From: Calamus simplicifolius
Taxonomy: Eukaryota; Streptophyta; Magnoliopsida; Arecales; Arecaceae
DNA length: 64,000 bases
Direction: 5' to 3'
Assembly (NCBI GenBank): GCA_900491605.1
Contig: UESW01004554.1
Location: 663,787-727,786 of the forward strand
Made by a program: the position numbers and the translations under genes. The notes under the pieces are model-generated. The model was not told where the DNA came from. It ran no database searches and saw only the letters and a program-made list of their open reading frames with translations. Below are positions 12,201 to 24,200 of this stretch, in pieces. How positions within the stretch are numbered: position 1 is the stretch's first letter; every line of letters starts with the position of its first letter.

Positions 12201-15200
12201 CTCACTTCGGTGGGACATCCTCAAGCCAATGGAGAGGCCGAGATAACCAACCGAACTCTTCTGCAAGGCATTAAGACCCGGCTCAACAGAGCGCGGGTAG
12301 ATGGGTGAAGGAGCTTCATTGTGTGCTGTGGGCTTATCGATCCACTGAAAGGATCCCCACGGCCAGACTCCATTCAGAATGGCTTTTGGCACGGAAGCTG
12401 TCATCTCTATGGAGATCGGACTCCCTTCATCTCGAGTGAAAAGTTATTCAGATGAATCCAATGACGAGCAACTCCGAACCAATCTGGATTTAATAGAAGA
12501 AATAAGGAAGAAAGCCCGAATCCGAATGACAACCTATCAGCAGAGGGTAGCTCGTTACCACTCCACCAGAGTAAAAGGAAAATCCTTCCTCCCCGGCGAT
12601 TTAGTACTCCGGAAGGCATCAGTTTCAAAGTCATTAGAACAAGGAAGTTGTTTCCAAATTGGGAAGGCCCCTATCAAGTCACTGAAGTGATCAGACCCGG
12701 CACGTACAAGCACCAGGATCTAGATGGAAAATCCATCCCTAGGACATGGAGCTCGGATAATCTTCGTATATATCAACAATGAAGTATGCCTCCACTAAAC
12801 CCACTTTATTTACGATAGCGAAACCTCATTTTCAAAAATTGTAATGTTCTTGTTTCAATTGCTTTTTTGAAGACTATGATGAGAAGCAGGTTTTTGCCCT
12901 ATAATCTTTCAAGCCTTGGCAGGGCCGAGTGATCTCCGTACCTTGGCAGTGCTAAGCAAAATATAATCTTTCAAGCCTCGGCAGGGTCGAGTGATCTCCG
13001 TACCCTGGCAGTGCTAAGTAAAATATAATCTTTCAAGCCTCGGCAGGGCCGAGTGATCTCCGTACCTTGGCGGCGCCAAGTAAAATATAATCTTTCAAGC
13101 CTCGGTGGGTCCGAGTGATCTCTGTACCTTGGCAGCGCCAACTAAAATATAATCTTTCAAGCCTCGGCAAGGCCGAGTGATCTTCGTACATTGGCAGCGC
13201 CAAGTAAAATATAATCTTTCAAGCCTCGGCAGGGCCAAGTGATCTCAAGCCTCGACAGGGCCGAGTGATCTCTGTACTTTGGCAGCACCAAGTAAAATAT
13301 AATCTTTCAAGCCTCGGCATGACCGAGTGGTTCTCAAACCTCGGCAAGGCCGAGTGATCTCCGTACCTTGGCATCGCCAAATAAAATATAATTTTTCAAG
13401 CCTCGACAGGGCCGAGTGATCTCCGTACCTTGGCAGCGCCAAGTAAAATATAATCTTTCAAGCCTCGGTAGGGCCGTGCGATCTCCGTACCTTGTCAGCG
13501 CCAAGTAAAATATAATCTTTCAAGCCTCGGCAGGGCCGAGTGATCTCCGTACCTTAACAGTGCCAAGTAAAATATAATCTTTAAGGCCTCGGCATGACCG
13601 AGTGGTTCTCAAACCTCGGCAGGGCCAAGTGATCTCGTACCTTGGCAGCGCCAAGTAAAATATAATCTTTCAAGCCTCGGCATGACCGAATGGTTCTCAA
13701 ACCTCGGCAGGGCCAAGTGATCTCCGTACCTTGACAGTGCCAAGTAAAATATAATCTTTCAAGCCTTGGCAGGACTGAGTGATCTCTGTACCTTGGCAGC
13801 GCCAAGGTAAATATAATATTTCAAGCCTCAACAGGGCTGAGTGATCTCTGTACCTCGGCAACGCCAAGTAAAATTCAATCTCTCGAACCTCGGCACAACC
13901 GAGTGATCCCCTTAAAAATCAGACAAGTCGTTCCTTACTAAAGCAAGGTTCGTTTTCCTTCTTGGCATGACCGAGCCTATATTGGAAACGGGCAGAGCCG
14001 CCCAGGCCTCCTCCTAAACTATAAATAAAGGCAAATATCCTCTCCGTAGAGGACTAAGCGAGACCATATCATTAGAACACCTACTCAAGTCGAAATGCTT
14101 AAAACATTGCCGACAGTTATGAACTGACACCGATACAGGAAGGGCAAGGCATACACAAAATGATTCTTATGTTATTAAAAGATAAAGGTACAAAAAGAAG
14201 CCTTTGTTTATTGCTATTGAGAGATTACAACCTCTTGAGAGGCATTACAAGTGCACTATAGCACAGGAAATAAAATAAAATAAAAAGCTCGGACGAGCAG
14301 CTCCAATTGATGACATCGCTTTCGATTCAAGAAATCAGAGAAACCAGACAGCTCCGTTGAGTTGCTGGTTAATGCCAAAGAACAAAGGAAGCCATCCCAC
14401 GAGCCCCCCATTGGATGAACTAAGGGATCCAAACTGGACTGAAAGCCCATGGATGTCGATGCCGAGGCTGCCCCCGATCAGTGCGCTGAGTTGCTAGTCA
14501 CTGCCCAAGAACATAGACAGCAACCTAGCGTCGCTTGCCTTCCTCATTAAGAGCCGGATGATGGACCCCCGAACGGATGAACTAAGGGATCCAACATGGC
14601 GTTCAGCCAAGATGGACTAAGGATGAAGGGAAGTTCATGGAAGCCAGGGGCCTATAGATGTTTGCATTTTTAGTGGTCTGAAGGGCCCCATGGCAAGTGA
14701 CAGGAGCCATACAGAGAGCGCATGCATGTGCTCCCCGTATGACCCCTGTATCTGTCCCCATGTGCTCTTCGTATGACCTTCGAAACTCCTTCTCTGAGGA
14801 CTACTTGCTCTTCAACGACTTCTCCGTCGCCCCAACTATCGGGGTCAAGCCAACTTTCAAAAGGGAAACTCGACCTCACCATCCTTGACCTTGATAAGAC
14901 AGGAGCCATGAAAATCTTTCTAATCTCAGAGCAAGAAAGCTTTGAGAAGTGCTCATATACCTTCCACTCACCCCCCCTTTTTATAGGCAACGGGCTATGA
15001 ACAACCATTAATTGAGGGGAGACTTTGGAATTCAAAATGCCACAATCGCACTGCACTCGGAGCCACATGACGCACCATGAAAAAAGAGGGCACATCCCGA
15101 GATACGTTAAGCATGCCTTTCAGGCCGTGACGAGGGACAAAAGATTTCCTTCTGATCTTGAATCAAGAGCTTTAAATGTCGAAAACTGCTTGCAAATCTT

Positions 15201-18200
15201 CGGAATACAAATAGGCCCAAAAAATCCCCCGTTGAAAGCGACGCTGTCCAATGGCAATCGAATGCTTAGCGCATACGCGAAGCGAACGCGTATTGGGAAA
15301 GACTAAGTATTAACAACAAAATAAATGCCATGAGGGAAAACAAGATCTCCCTCGGCAAATCGCGAGCTGTTTCGTCTACTTCGGCAAGAGGCAAACCAAA
15401 TTCTAGCTTCGGTTAAACCGAGCTATCCACCCTGCTTCGGCCACACTCAAAGTGTTTTCTCTATTTCGGCCATTCCGAATCATCCATTTTACTTCGGTCG
15501 AAGCTAAAATAATATCCTAGTGAAGCCGAACAGCCCCATACTTTGGCGAATCTAATAGAATCAGCCTTGGTCAAGCCGGATGATCCGTTCGGAACTGCTA
15601 AAAGTTGTCCCGTCTTAAAATATGGCTCATCCGCAATGAGCAAAAAGATTGTTTGAGAAGCGATGCTTAAAACGGTATAACACGTAGAGGAAAACGAAAA
15701 AATTGTTCATTAAATAAATTTTGACCAAGTTACAAGTAGAAGAAACAAAAATACAAAATCAACCCTTAAATATCAGGGTTCAAGTTCAGCTTCGGGGGCT
15801 CCCTCGGCGATGTTCGAAAGAGGTTGGCTCGGTTCACCCACTTCGAACGTACACGAATGAGGGGCCTCGGGTTCTTCTACATCAGGTTGAGGACATCTTT
15901 CTGGACCCACGGCTCCGCCATCACCCAAAATGGTGTCAAGGTCGACGTTTGAAATTTCTTCATATTCAGCCTTGGCAAATACTTCGGTTCCCGGGGTCTG
16001 AGTGTCATACTCGGTCTCTAGGAAAGACAGGTCTAACTCTGGGTATGTTCGAGAGATCTTTGCCCACGTCTCCTCTTCATCATACCGAAATGCTTCGGTG
16101 CAGGCTGCCTTATGCTCATCCAAAAACTAGGTAGAATTTTTGTATTCTTTCACGGCCAGAGAAACCCGTCTGTTAGCCTCGGTTACCTGACCTTTCAGTT
16201 CAAAATTCATCTGGCGGCTCGAGGCCAACTCCTCCCTTAAGATTTTCAGCTGATTCTGAACCTCGAGCCCAATTCTGCCCATCTGCAGACACGAAATCAG
16301 TTAAAGCCATAACCGAGAGTAAAGACACAAAAAGAGATAAGGAGACATTATACCTCCTTTTTCCGCCGAGCCATCTTCGCACTCAGCTTATGGATTTTGT
16401 CGATAGCTTTTAATTTATCATCTTTACTTTGCTGGAACCTATCCTTAAGATCGCTAATTCTTGATTCTCTCTTCGGTCTCCCGCTGAGATTGAGAAAGGT
16501 CGGCGGTAAGCTTGGCAATATGATCTTGCTGCCATTTAGTTCGGCTCTCTCTCTCGATAAGCTTCCTGCTCAGACCGGCGAGCTGATCTTGCTGCCGTCG
16601 ATACCTATGCTCCTCCTCGTCGAGCCTCTTATTCAAACTGCTTTTCTCCTCGGCGAAACTCTTCTTCAATTCACTCCACCTTTTGTTAAAACGCTGCTGC
16701 ATAGCCCTCATCTCTTCAGCATGTTTGGACTTAATTTGTGATAGCTCCAGACAAGCTTTGTCGGATTGTTCATGAAATCCGTGGAGCTCCTTAACTTTAA
16801 TCTCAAGTTGAGATGCTCTTTCTGCAGCAGCTTGATAAGACCTCTCCATCTTCTCAAGGTTCCCTTGAACAGACGCCAAAGCCTCAGAAAGCTTATGGAA
16901 TGATTCCGCCCTCTTTTGAAGATCGGCGGCTTCCCTTCTGGCTTGAGCATAGGCCCCCATGGCCAGGTTTAAGCGCCAACTTAGCGCTCTCACAATTAAA
17001 GCATTCTACAAGCAAAATATAAGTGAGCAAACACGACCGAACTAGCTAGCCAAAAACCTATTATCTTGATGTAATAACTTATCCGGAAGGCATAATTCGC
17101 GGCAATTTTCATGAGGGCGGGACTTTCAATCTCGGGAAGGAGATAAGTATCCTTCGGTACACCAAGTTGCTCGAATGCCACATCGACAAGATCCTCTGCA
17201 GCGGACTCACCCGTCGAGGAACCCTCCCCTGTGTACAACATAGACCGCATTAAAGCAGCAAACATGTCTTCCACATTCGGATCATATGAAAGAAAATTCA
17301 CAGCCGAAGGATTAATCCGAAGAGCTTCAGACCGGGGAACCTTCATCCGCTCAACTTCCTCCATCAAAGCCTTAGCCTGCGAAGCCTCGGATACTTCGGC
17401 TCGCCTGACCTCTCCCTTTGATGCTTCAATCGGAGAAACTTCGGTCCGTGCATCCCCTTAACTCAATGGCTCTTCTTGATATGTAGGCATTTGGTCATCT
17501 CGGCCTCCTCCGCGGCTCTCCCCAATACCTCGGGAGAAAATTTCCCGACGGTGAATACTTCATGAACTTCAATTGTCAATTCGATTTCCCCCTCAACATT
17601 CGCTGATTCTCCCTCAGGCAACTCCTTTTGAGTCTCGGCGATGACAGCTACTTCCTTCACCCCCTCGATCAAATCGGGGGTCTCTCCCTCGCCTATATGA
17701 GGCATCCTAGGGCTGCCAACCTCCATCAGACAAGGCTGGTTACCCTCGAGCGAAGAGACTACCGAGCAAACCGGTGATATCTTCTCTGGGTCGTCTGATA
17801 CAACCACTATTTGAAAAGGAGAAACCTCAATGGCCTCCCCTAGGCTCTCCCCAATTACTTGTTCCTCCTTCACTGTCGCACCTCCCTTCAACCGGGAAGG
17901 CTCATCAATCATGGCCGATATACCCATTTCTCCCTTCTTCGGTGTGGAGGAGTGTTGACCGACCCTGGCTTGCTTCAGCCCTTTTGAGTGTTCCCTAGAA
18001 AGGTAGGGTTTCTTTTCAGATCTGTGCTTTTCACCAAAGCTAGTCCCCCTCTGGCGTTTGCCCAATTTCTTCTTTATTTGACTCATGAACGCCGACCTTT
18101 TGGCTATAAGCACAACAAACAATCATTTAGATCATAATAAAATCACATGAATACATCAGCCGTAGGAAGAGGGGAGAAAGCTTACCTTGGGGATCAAAAG

Positions 18201-21200
18201 AACTAAGTTCGATGGCAAAAAGGGCATCCTTCGACAAAAGGGCACTGGCCGAGAATAGTCGACCACTGCGAAGAGTTACCAAATCTTTCTTCTCGTGCTC
18301 AGATAGCTCTGGACGCGCTTCCGGATCTTTCACATAAACACCTAGGGAAAATCGGAGCCGATATTCCACTCAACAATGAAAAAGCGGGACTTCCACTCCT
18401 TTATCAATGACGGATTATCCGATATCATCTTGAATGATTTTCGGGGATCAATATAAGGCCACTCAGAGTTCCTTCCGGAAATTAAGTTGCAGCATACTCG
18501 GAATATAGGAAGAGTTTCCGTAACCCTAACATGGCTGCACATCGAAATAAATTCGATGAGGTTGCGCCAGCTGTTCGAAGCCACCATCGTCGGGTATATG
18601 TTGTAGAATATCATAACTTCTCTCACTAGTAGGTGAAGGGGAAACCAGAGACCTGCTCTCAAACTTTTCTCGTAGAAGAACACCCCACGCCCCGGCTGCA
18701 TTGAGACCCTCTGCTCGGCTTTCGGAGGCCATAGGGCAACATCCTGAGGGGACCCTGTATCGATGACGTATTCTATCCAGATCTTCAAGGGTTATCTCAG
18801 AGGCCACGTCGTTTGGACCCTTCATGTTGTCGAGTTGAAGAACAAACCACAAATGAGCGCAAGAGTTTTGAGGAACAAAATCTCCAAGGGAGAAACGAGA
18901 AGGCGCTGTAGAAAGAACATTGCCCTAACCCTTTCCCTTCCTTAAAAAGACATTACAAAGAAAAAGTGCGGTGTCTTCAGAAGAAACCCTAAACGCTGAA
19001 ATTGCCACTATAGGCGCCGTAAACACAGGGGTTCGCCACGTGGGACTTCCTCAGTCGCCGTCCACGAGAAACGAGGGGTTTTCCTTCTCGTGCGATGATA
19101 AGAAATGATGGAGCAGCGGCCCGACATTTACGAGGCCATCATTGCGCATCTTTTCAAATCCCCTTGGATGAAATTATTATACTCTACTCCCTACATCCGA
19201 ATTTACTTCGGACTAAGGAGTGGGGGGCATATGATGAGGGGTAAAATTATCATTGCGCTAACGCTCGTGCACATGACAAAAAGGTCGAGACCAATCTCGA
19301 TATCCGATCAGCCAGCTGTCACGTCTGAGAAATAACGGAGCCGAATTATCTTCGGCATAGTCAAACCGCCTACAGCAGAACCAAGCTATTCTCGCGCCTC
19401 ACGAACCGAGTTATTCTTGCATCTCGACGAACCGAGCTATCCTCATGCCTCGGCAAACCGAGCTATTCTCACGCCTTGGCAAACCGAGTTATTGCTATGC
19501 CTCGGCTAGACCGAGCTATTCTTGTGCCTCGACCAGACCGAGGCATTTGAGCGCCTATGTGGAGCCAAGCGCGGGAGAGTTCAAATTCATGATGGTTAAA
19601 CATCTTGAGCAAAAAATTATGCAAATAATGCCGGAAGCGGCCTAAGGCCTATAGAAGCGGCCTAGGGCCTATAGAATCGCTGAATCTCAAAGCATCAACC
19701 AACTCTCCTAGCCGTCGATTCTCTAACTAGATATTGAACCCACCGGCCCTGTAACAAACTTGATTCGAATTTGATTCAAATCTGAATGATTTTCGGACCA
19801 CCTATGATGTGTCCAAGGAATTAGGTGATTGCCTATAAATACCCTAGTCCTGAAGTCTCTCAGGTTGCTCTTACTGATACTCATACTGAAAACTCCATTG
19901 AATCTTGAGCAGAGTTTTGAGTTCTCGAGAGGCCATTCACCTTGAGGAACTCTTCTGCGAGAGCCTTCTCCTCACATCTGTTTGCTGTGAATTTTTACTG
20001 ACTTGGGCATTGAAGGGTCTTCCGCAGAGAGCCACCCCAGATACCCTCTGCGTGAGGACTGTCTTGCAGGTTCCACCCGAACGAGAGATCAGCGTCCAAG
20101 TCCGGAGTCGATCGAGCTGCATCCGAGTCGGAGAATGGATTTCCGCGGCAACAGTCACCTTCATCATGATGCATTGAATCTGATCTGTTCTGCTTGCTTC
20201 CTGAATGTCTCAGTTCTCTAGTTTGTTCTATATATATGAAGATATGGAGGCCCACATTGTGAGAAGCTATCTTTATGAGCTTCAAAAGGATAACAATACC
20301 TTTATATCCTTACTAGTTTAACTAGCACCTTAATTAGCTGGAACAGGGTACTTTCCTGAATTACTACTTAAATGTTTTTGGCTTTGCTTCATGTCTTTTT
20401 TTATTATCTATTATTTGATAGGCTGATAGTGGATGCAATCAAAAAATTGTAAAAAACATGTACAACAAGCCTTGTCCGTACTTGTTGGCTTGGGGTAGCT
20501 CTTCCTAGTTGGCCATTGTTTCATGTCAAAGGCAATCTTCTCTGGATACATGCTTTTCTTTTATGACATTTTAACCTTTTTTGAGATCCTTCTTGCTGGT
20601 CCCATATTCAGTGTAGAAAGCAAGCAATCATCTCAGACCAAACGGTGCCTATTTGCTTCAATATTTATGGTGCACACTTGGCTCTCTCTGTACCATATTT
20701 TCTTGCCTAGTTATTATTTTCTTTATGAAATATTCACCTTACCATTCGTTTTGTTGCCCATTGTCATAACAATTCCATCTTTTTTCTCATATAATGTTTC
20801 TACAATATTTTCCTCTAGAGCTCAACCCTTGGAAGTTTACCTTCATTAGTTCTAACTTCATGCTTGACTCCATGCATATATTAAAGTTGCCATCATTGTC
20901 CTCAAAATGGTAAAGTGAGTGTTAACTAGTGCAAAACACCCTTCTATCCGTAAGTACTTATATAGTTGTATGTGTTTAAATCAACGTTTGAGAAGCTAAT
21001 TCTAATACTTGTGCTAGTCATTGCTGAAGGCACATACCTTGTCAACAGAAAGCATGGGTGGCACAATGATGGCAGGCCATAATGCCTCCACTGTCATTTT
21101 TTGGTTGGGCATGGTGTTTTATGCTTTTTCTTGTTTTTCTGCTTTAGACTTATTGAGCTAAGTGGATCATATTTGATGCTTTGGTTGATGTACTTATCTA

Positions 21201-24200
21201 GTCTCAGTTAAACACATTTCTATGCTTGTTAACATAAACAAAGAAGACAAGTATTGACAAAATTTCTGGTAAAAAAACATTCAAGGACAAATTTTCACTG
21301 GAACTTAAGAAAGCATTGTCAGGTATTTTAAGGGAAGGATTTTGGGTGCTACTCAATTCTCCCAAAATTACTCAATTTGATCCTACATTCATGCTCAAGT
21401 TTATGAATTCAATGTTCTTATGAGATGAAATCAACCTAGCTATTAGCCCTACCTATGATTTCCCAAAGTTGATGATTTTGGGTGCAACTCAATTCTCCCA
21501 AAATCACTCAATTTGATCCTACATTCATGCTCAAGTTTATGAATTCAATGCTCTTACAAGATCAAATCAACCTAGCTATTAATCCTAAGTGTGATTTCCA
21601 AAAATTGATGATTTTTGCACTCATTTTTTCAAGAAATTATAAAACAGGTAGAGGGAAGGGGAACTGCCTTGCAAGCTATAAAGTGGTGTCCTTTAGACAT
21701 TGATTTCTTGCCATTCTGGGCACGATCTGCTTCTTGCCTCTTTAGGCATGATCTGCACAAATCCAACTTGGTCTAGGCCCCCAACTGATGAAATTTTCTC
21801 CTACAAGCTTGAAATGTGAAATGGGAAAAAGAAGTACTAAGCAATTTAACTTGAAATCAGTGCCCCCCACCCTCATGTGCCCATTGTTGAGCACTTCAAC
21901 CCTTAGATTGTGAAGATTTAATAGCCTATTTAAATGATTAGGCTTAAATTATTATTGGGGAATAAGTTGTTGCATCCTATAGGAATTTGATGCTATAATT
22001 TGTGATATTTGAGCAAGTCTTGAGAATTTATTTAGGAAAAATGATGCTGTCAAGGACTTGGGGCTGATTTGTTAATGTTGTGTGTGTGTGTGTTTTTTTT
22101 TTGTTTATCCACAAATTATTGATGCAGTACATGGATATTGATGTTGAAGATAGCATTTGCGCACTTCTGCTACTTTGGTTGGTGTTGATGATAGCACATG
22201 TACAAAGCTTTGTTATTCCTTGCTTTTATTTTTACTTTTTTTGAATGAAATAAATCTTTGCATTCAAAAGCTCTAAAGATTTTACAAACAATTTCAAGAA
22301 AGTAAAGGGATTCATCAATCATGTTACGTAGTCTAGTTGATTTTTCTTCTTAGGTTTCTGAAAGCAAAAACAGAAAATAAAATAAAGGAAAAAAAGTGAT
22401 ACAAAAGGGGTCCATATATTTGATTTTTAATTTCTTTTGATAAAACCAGAAATATTCTGCTACTTGCTGAAGATTCCAATAATTGAGAATAAAACTGCAT
22501 TCTGCAGGTGTGACTGTGATGAGCTCAGGCCTTCGGTTAATAAAAAATCAAACAAAATTTGGAAAACAGGAACCAGAACAATGTAGGTAAGCAAAGATTC
22601 CTTAAATTTTTGTCAATTGAATTTTACATCACTCTATCTTTTAAAAGTAAACCTGCAAACAATGGGGACTTTCCTTAATCAACAGTCAAGATAAAAAAAC
22701 AGGCCTTGGAGAATGCGCACTTTGAGTAAGAAGGGGGTGAATGATATGGTTAAATGTGTGGTCCGTCTTTCCTGCTTTTCTTGTAGGGTTGTTTTTCTGT
22801 ATTTTCTTCTCATTTCTTTTTGTGTCTCTTCTATTTTCCTCTCTTCTCTCTCTCTCTCTCTTTTTTTTCTCATCCTTTTAGCTGCCTGAAGAGACAAATG
22901 ATGCTTTCTCGCTTGGATGTGAGCAGTTGTGAGTCCATACTCTCCCTCTCTCACAAATTGGTCAGCTGTCAGCTTAATCTAATTGGTGCTCAGAATGCCG
23001 ATGTGGATAAGTTGATGCTGACTAGGATAGGTTATGGATGAAAACAGAGAATTGAGAGGTTTAATCTCAGCCTTTTTAGCAAAGACAGCATGAGGACTTT
23101 TAAAAAACCTTGATAACTCAAAATTGCTATGGAAAGAATGACCTTAAATACCTAAAATAACTCAGAAAACAAAAAATTACAAAGCTGAAATTAGATCCTG
23201 TGATTCCATGTTACTGTGCTTTCCAATCCAATGACGTAATCTTTTAATTGAGCGTTGGGAAGTAACGGAGAATGCTCATGACAACCAAGAAAGTGATATC
23301 AAGAGAGAAAAATTTGAGAAGATCAAGACCTTAAGGCGATTCATTGTTGGTCTCCACCAATTCATTCTTTATGACTGATAAAATTAGATTTTATATGATA
23401 TTTTAAGATCTGAGATCTATGAGAGGACACATTTTCAGTTGTCCCAATGGATCTGACTTTCACCATAATCACCTATGACTTGTTTCTGTAAATTCAACAA
23501 TATCTTGCCTTCTAGCATCTTGCGGCTGGTGATTTCACAATGTTGTCTTGTTCCGGTGTTCACCATTGCTAGCTGACGTCTTTGTCATTATCAGTTTGCA
23601 TTGTCAATCTTTGCTTTGGGAAATAACTTTAGCCATTGGCCTTTTTGGCTCATAGGATTTATTGCCATGGTCACCATTACGGTGATGATCTCCACCATCA
23701 GAATTGTAGCATGGGTTTCCATGCTTTAGTCAGATCCTGCTATATGTTGCTTTCTTGGTCATTGATGTGAAGTTTTTTTTTTTTTTTTCTCTCTTCTTTT
23801 GAGAAATTGATGTTGAATTATTTAAAATTTATTTATTGTTACATGCATTGGAAAGGCCTTGTGTGCTAGATGGTGCCTTGAGAATTGGTTATTGAAAACT
23901 AATTAATAACAAGAATATGAATGCATAGAAAAAATAAAAAAATCAGCCGAAAAATATAAATTTTCTAAGATGGTTTTAGACTAAATCTAGAGAATGAGTT
24001 TACATAATTTATGTATTAAACTAATTATGATTCTTTAGAAAATTTGGATATCTTTGAGATAGATTAGGAAGAAACATTGATATTCAAATCTTATTGAGAC
24101 ACTTATTTGACTGTGTGTAGAGCAAGAATTTAACATCAGTATTGTCTGTGCTGTGGTACCAATTCCAATAAAATGGTGTAATGATAATGGAAATTATGCT

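Larger units (their letters stand above)
6441..20153 (+). mobile_element. Full-length Ty3/gypsy LTR retrotransposon, Tat lineage (element 1, 13.7 kb)
   Basis: Both LTRs (921 and 922 bp) start TG and end CA and are bounded by GTCAC duplications. A primer-binding site follows the 5' LTR and a G-rich polypurine tract precedes the 3' LTR. Order inside: gag, protease, reverse transcriptase, RNase H, a second archaeal-type RNase H, integrase (to 12782), a hairpin tandem array (12890-13910), then a spliced gene on the opposite strand (18852 to 15773). The second RNase H and the antisense gene are hallmarks of the Tat clade (RIRE2/Grande/Retand/Ogre relatives). Stops and frameshifts in every gene make it non-autonomous. 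The LTRs differ by many substitutions, so the insertion is not recent. Confidence 0.92.

Noticed and set aside
12890..13910. CRISPR-like look of the regular arrays
   Set aside because: The units are contiguous repeats without unique spacers, lie inside plant retrotransposons, and have no cas genes nearby.
14670..15095. 141-codon minus-strand frame in Tat element 1
   Set aside because: No domain and no counterpart in element 2; left as spacer.
20523..20849. 108-codon hydrophobic frame in MSL intron 1
   Set aside because: AT-rich intronic DNA with Phe/Leu/Ile-rich chance translation; no family resemblance or codon signature.
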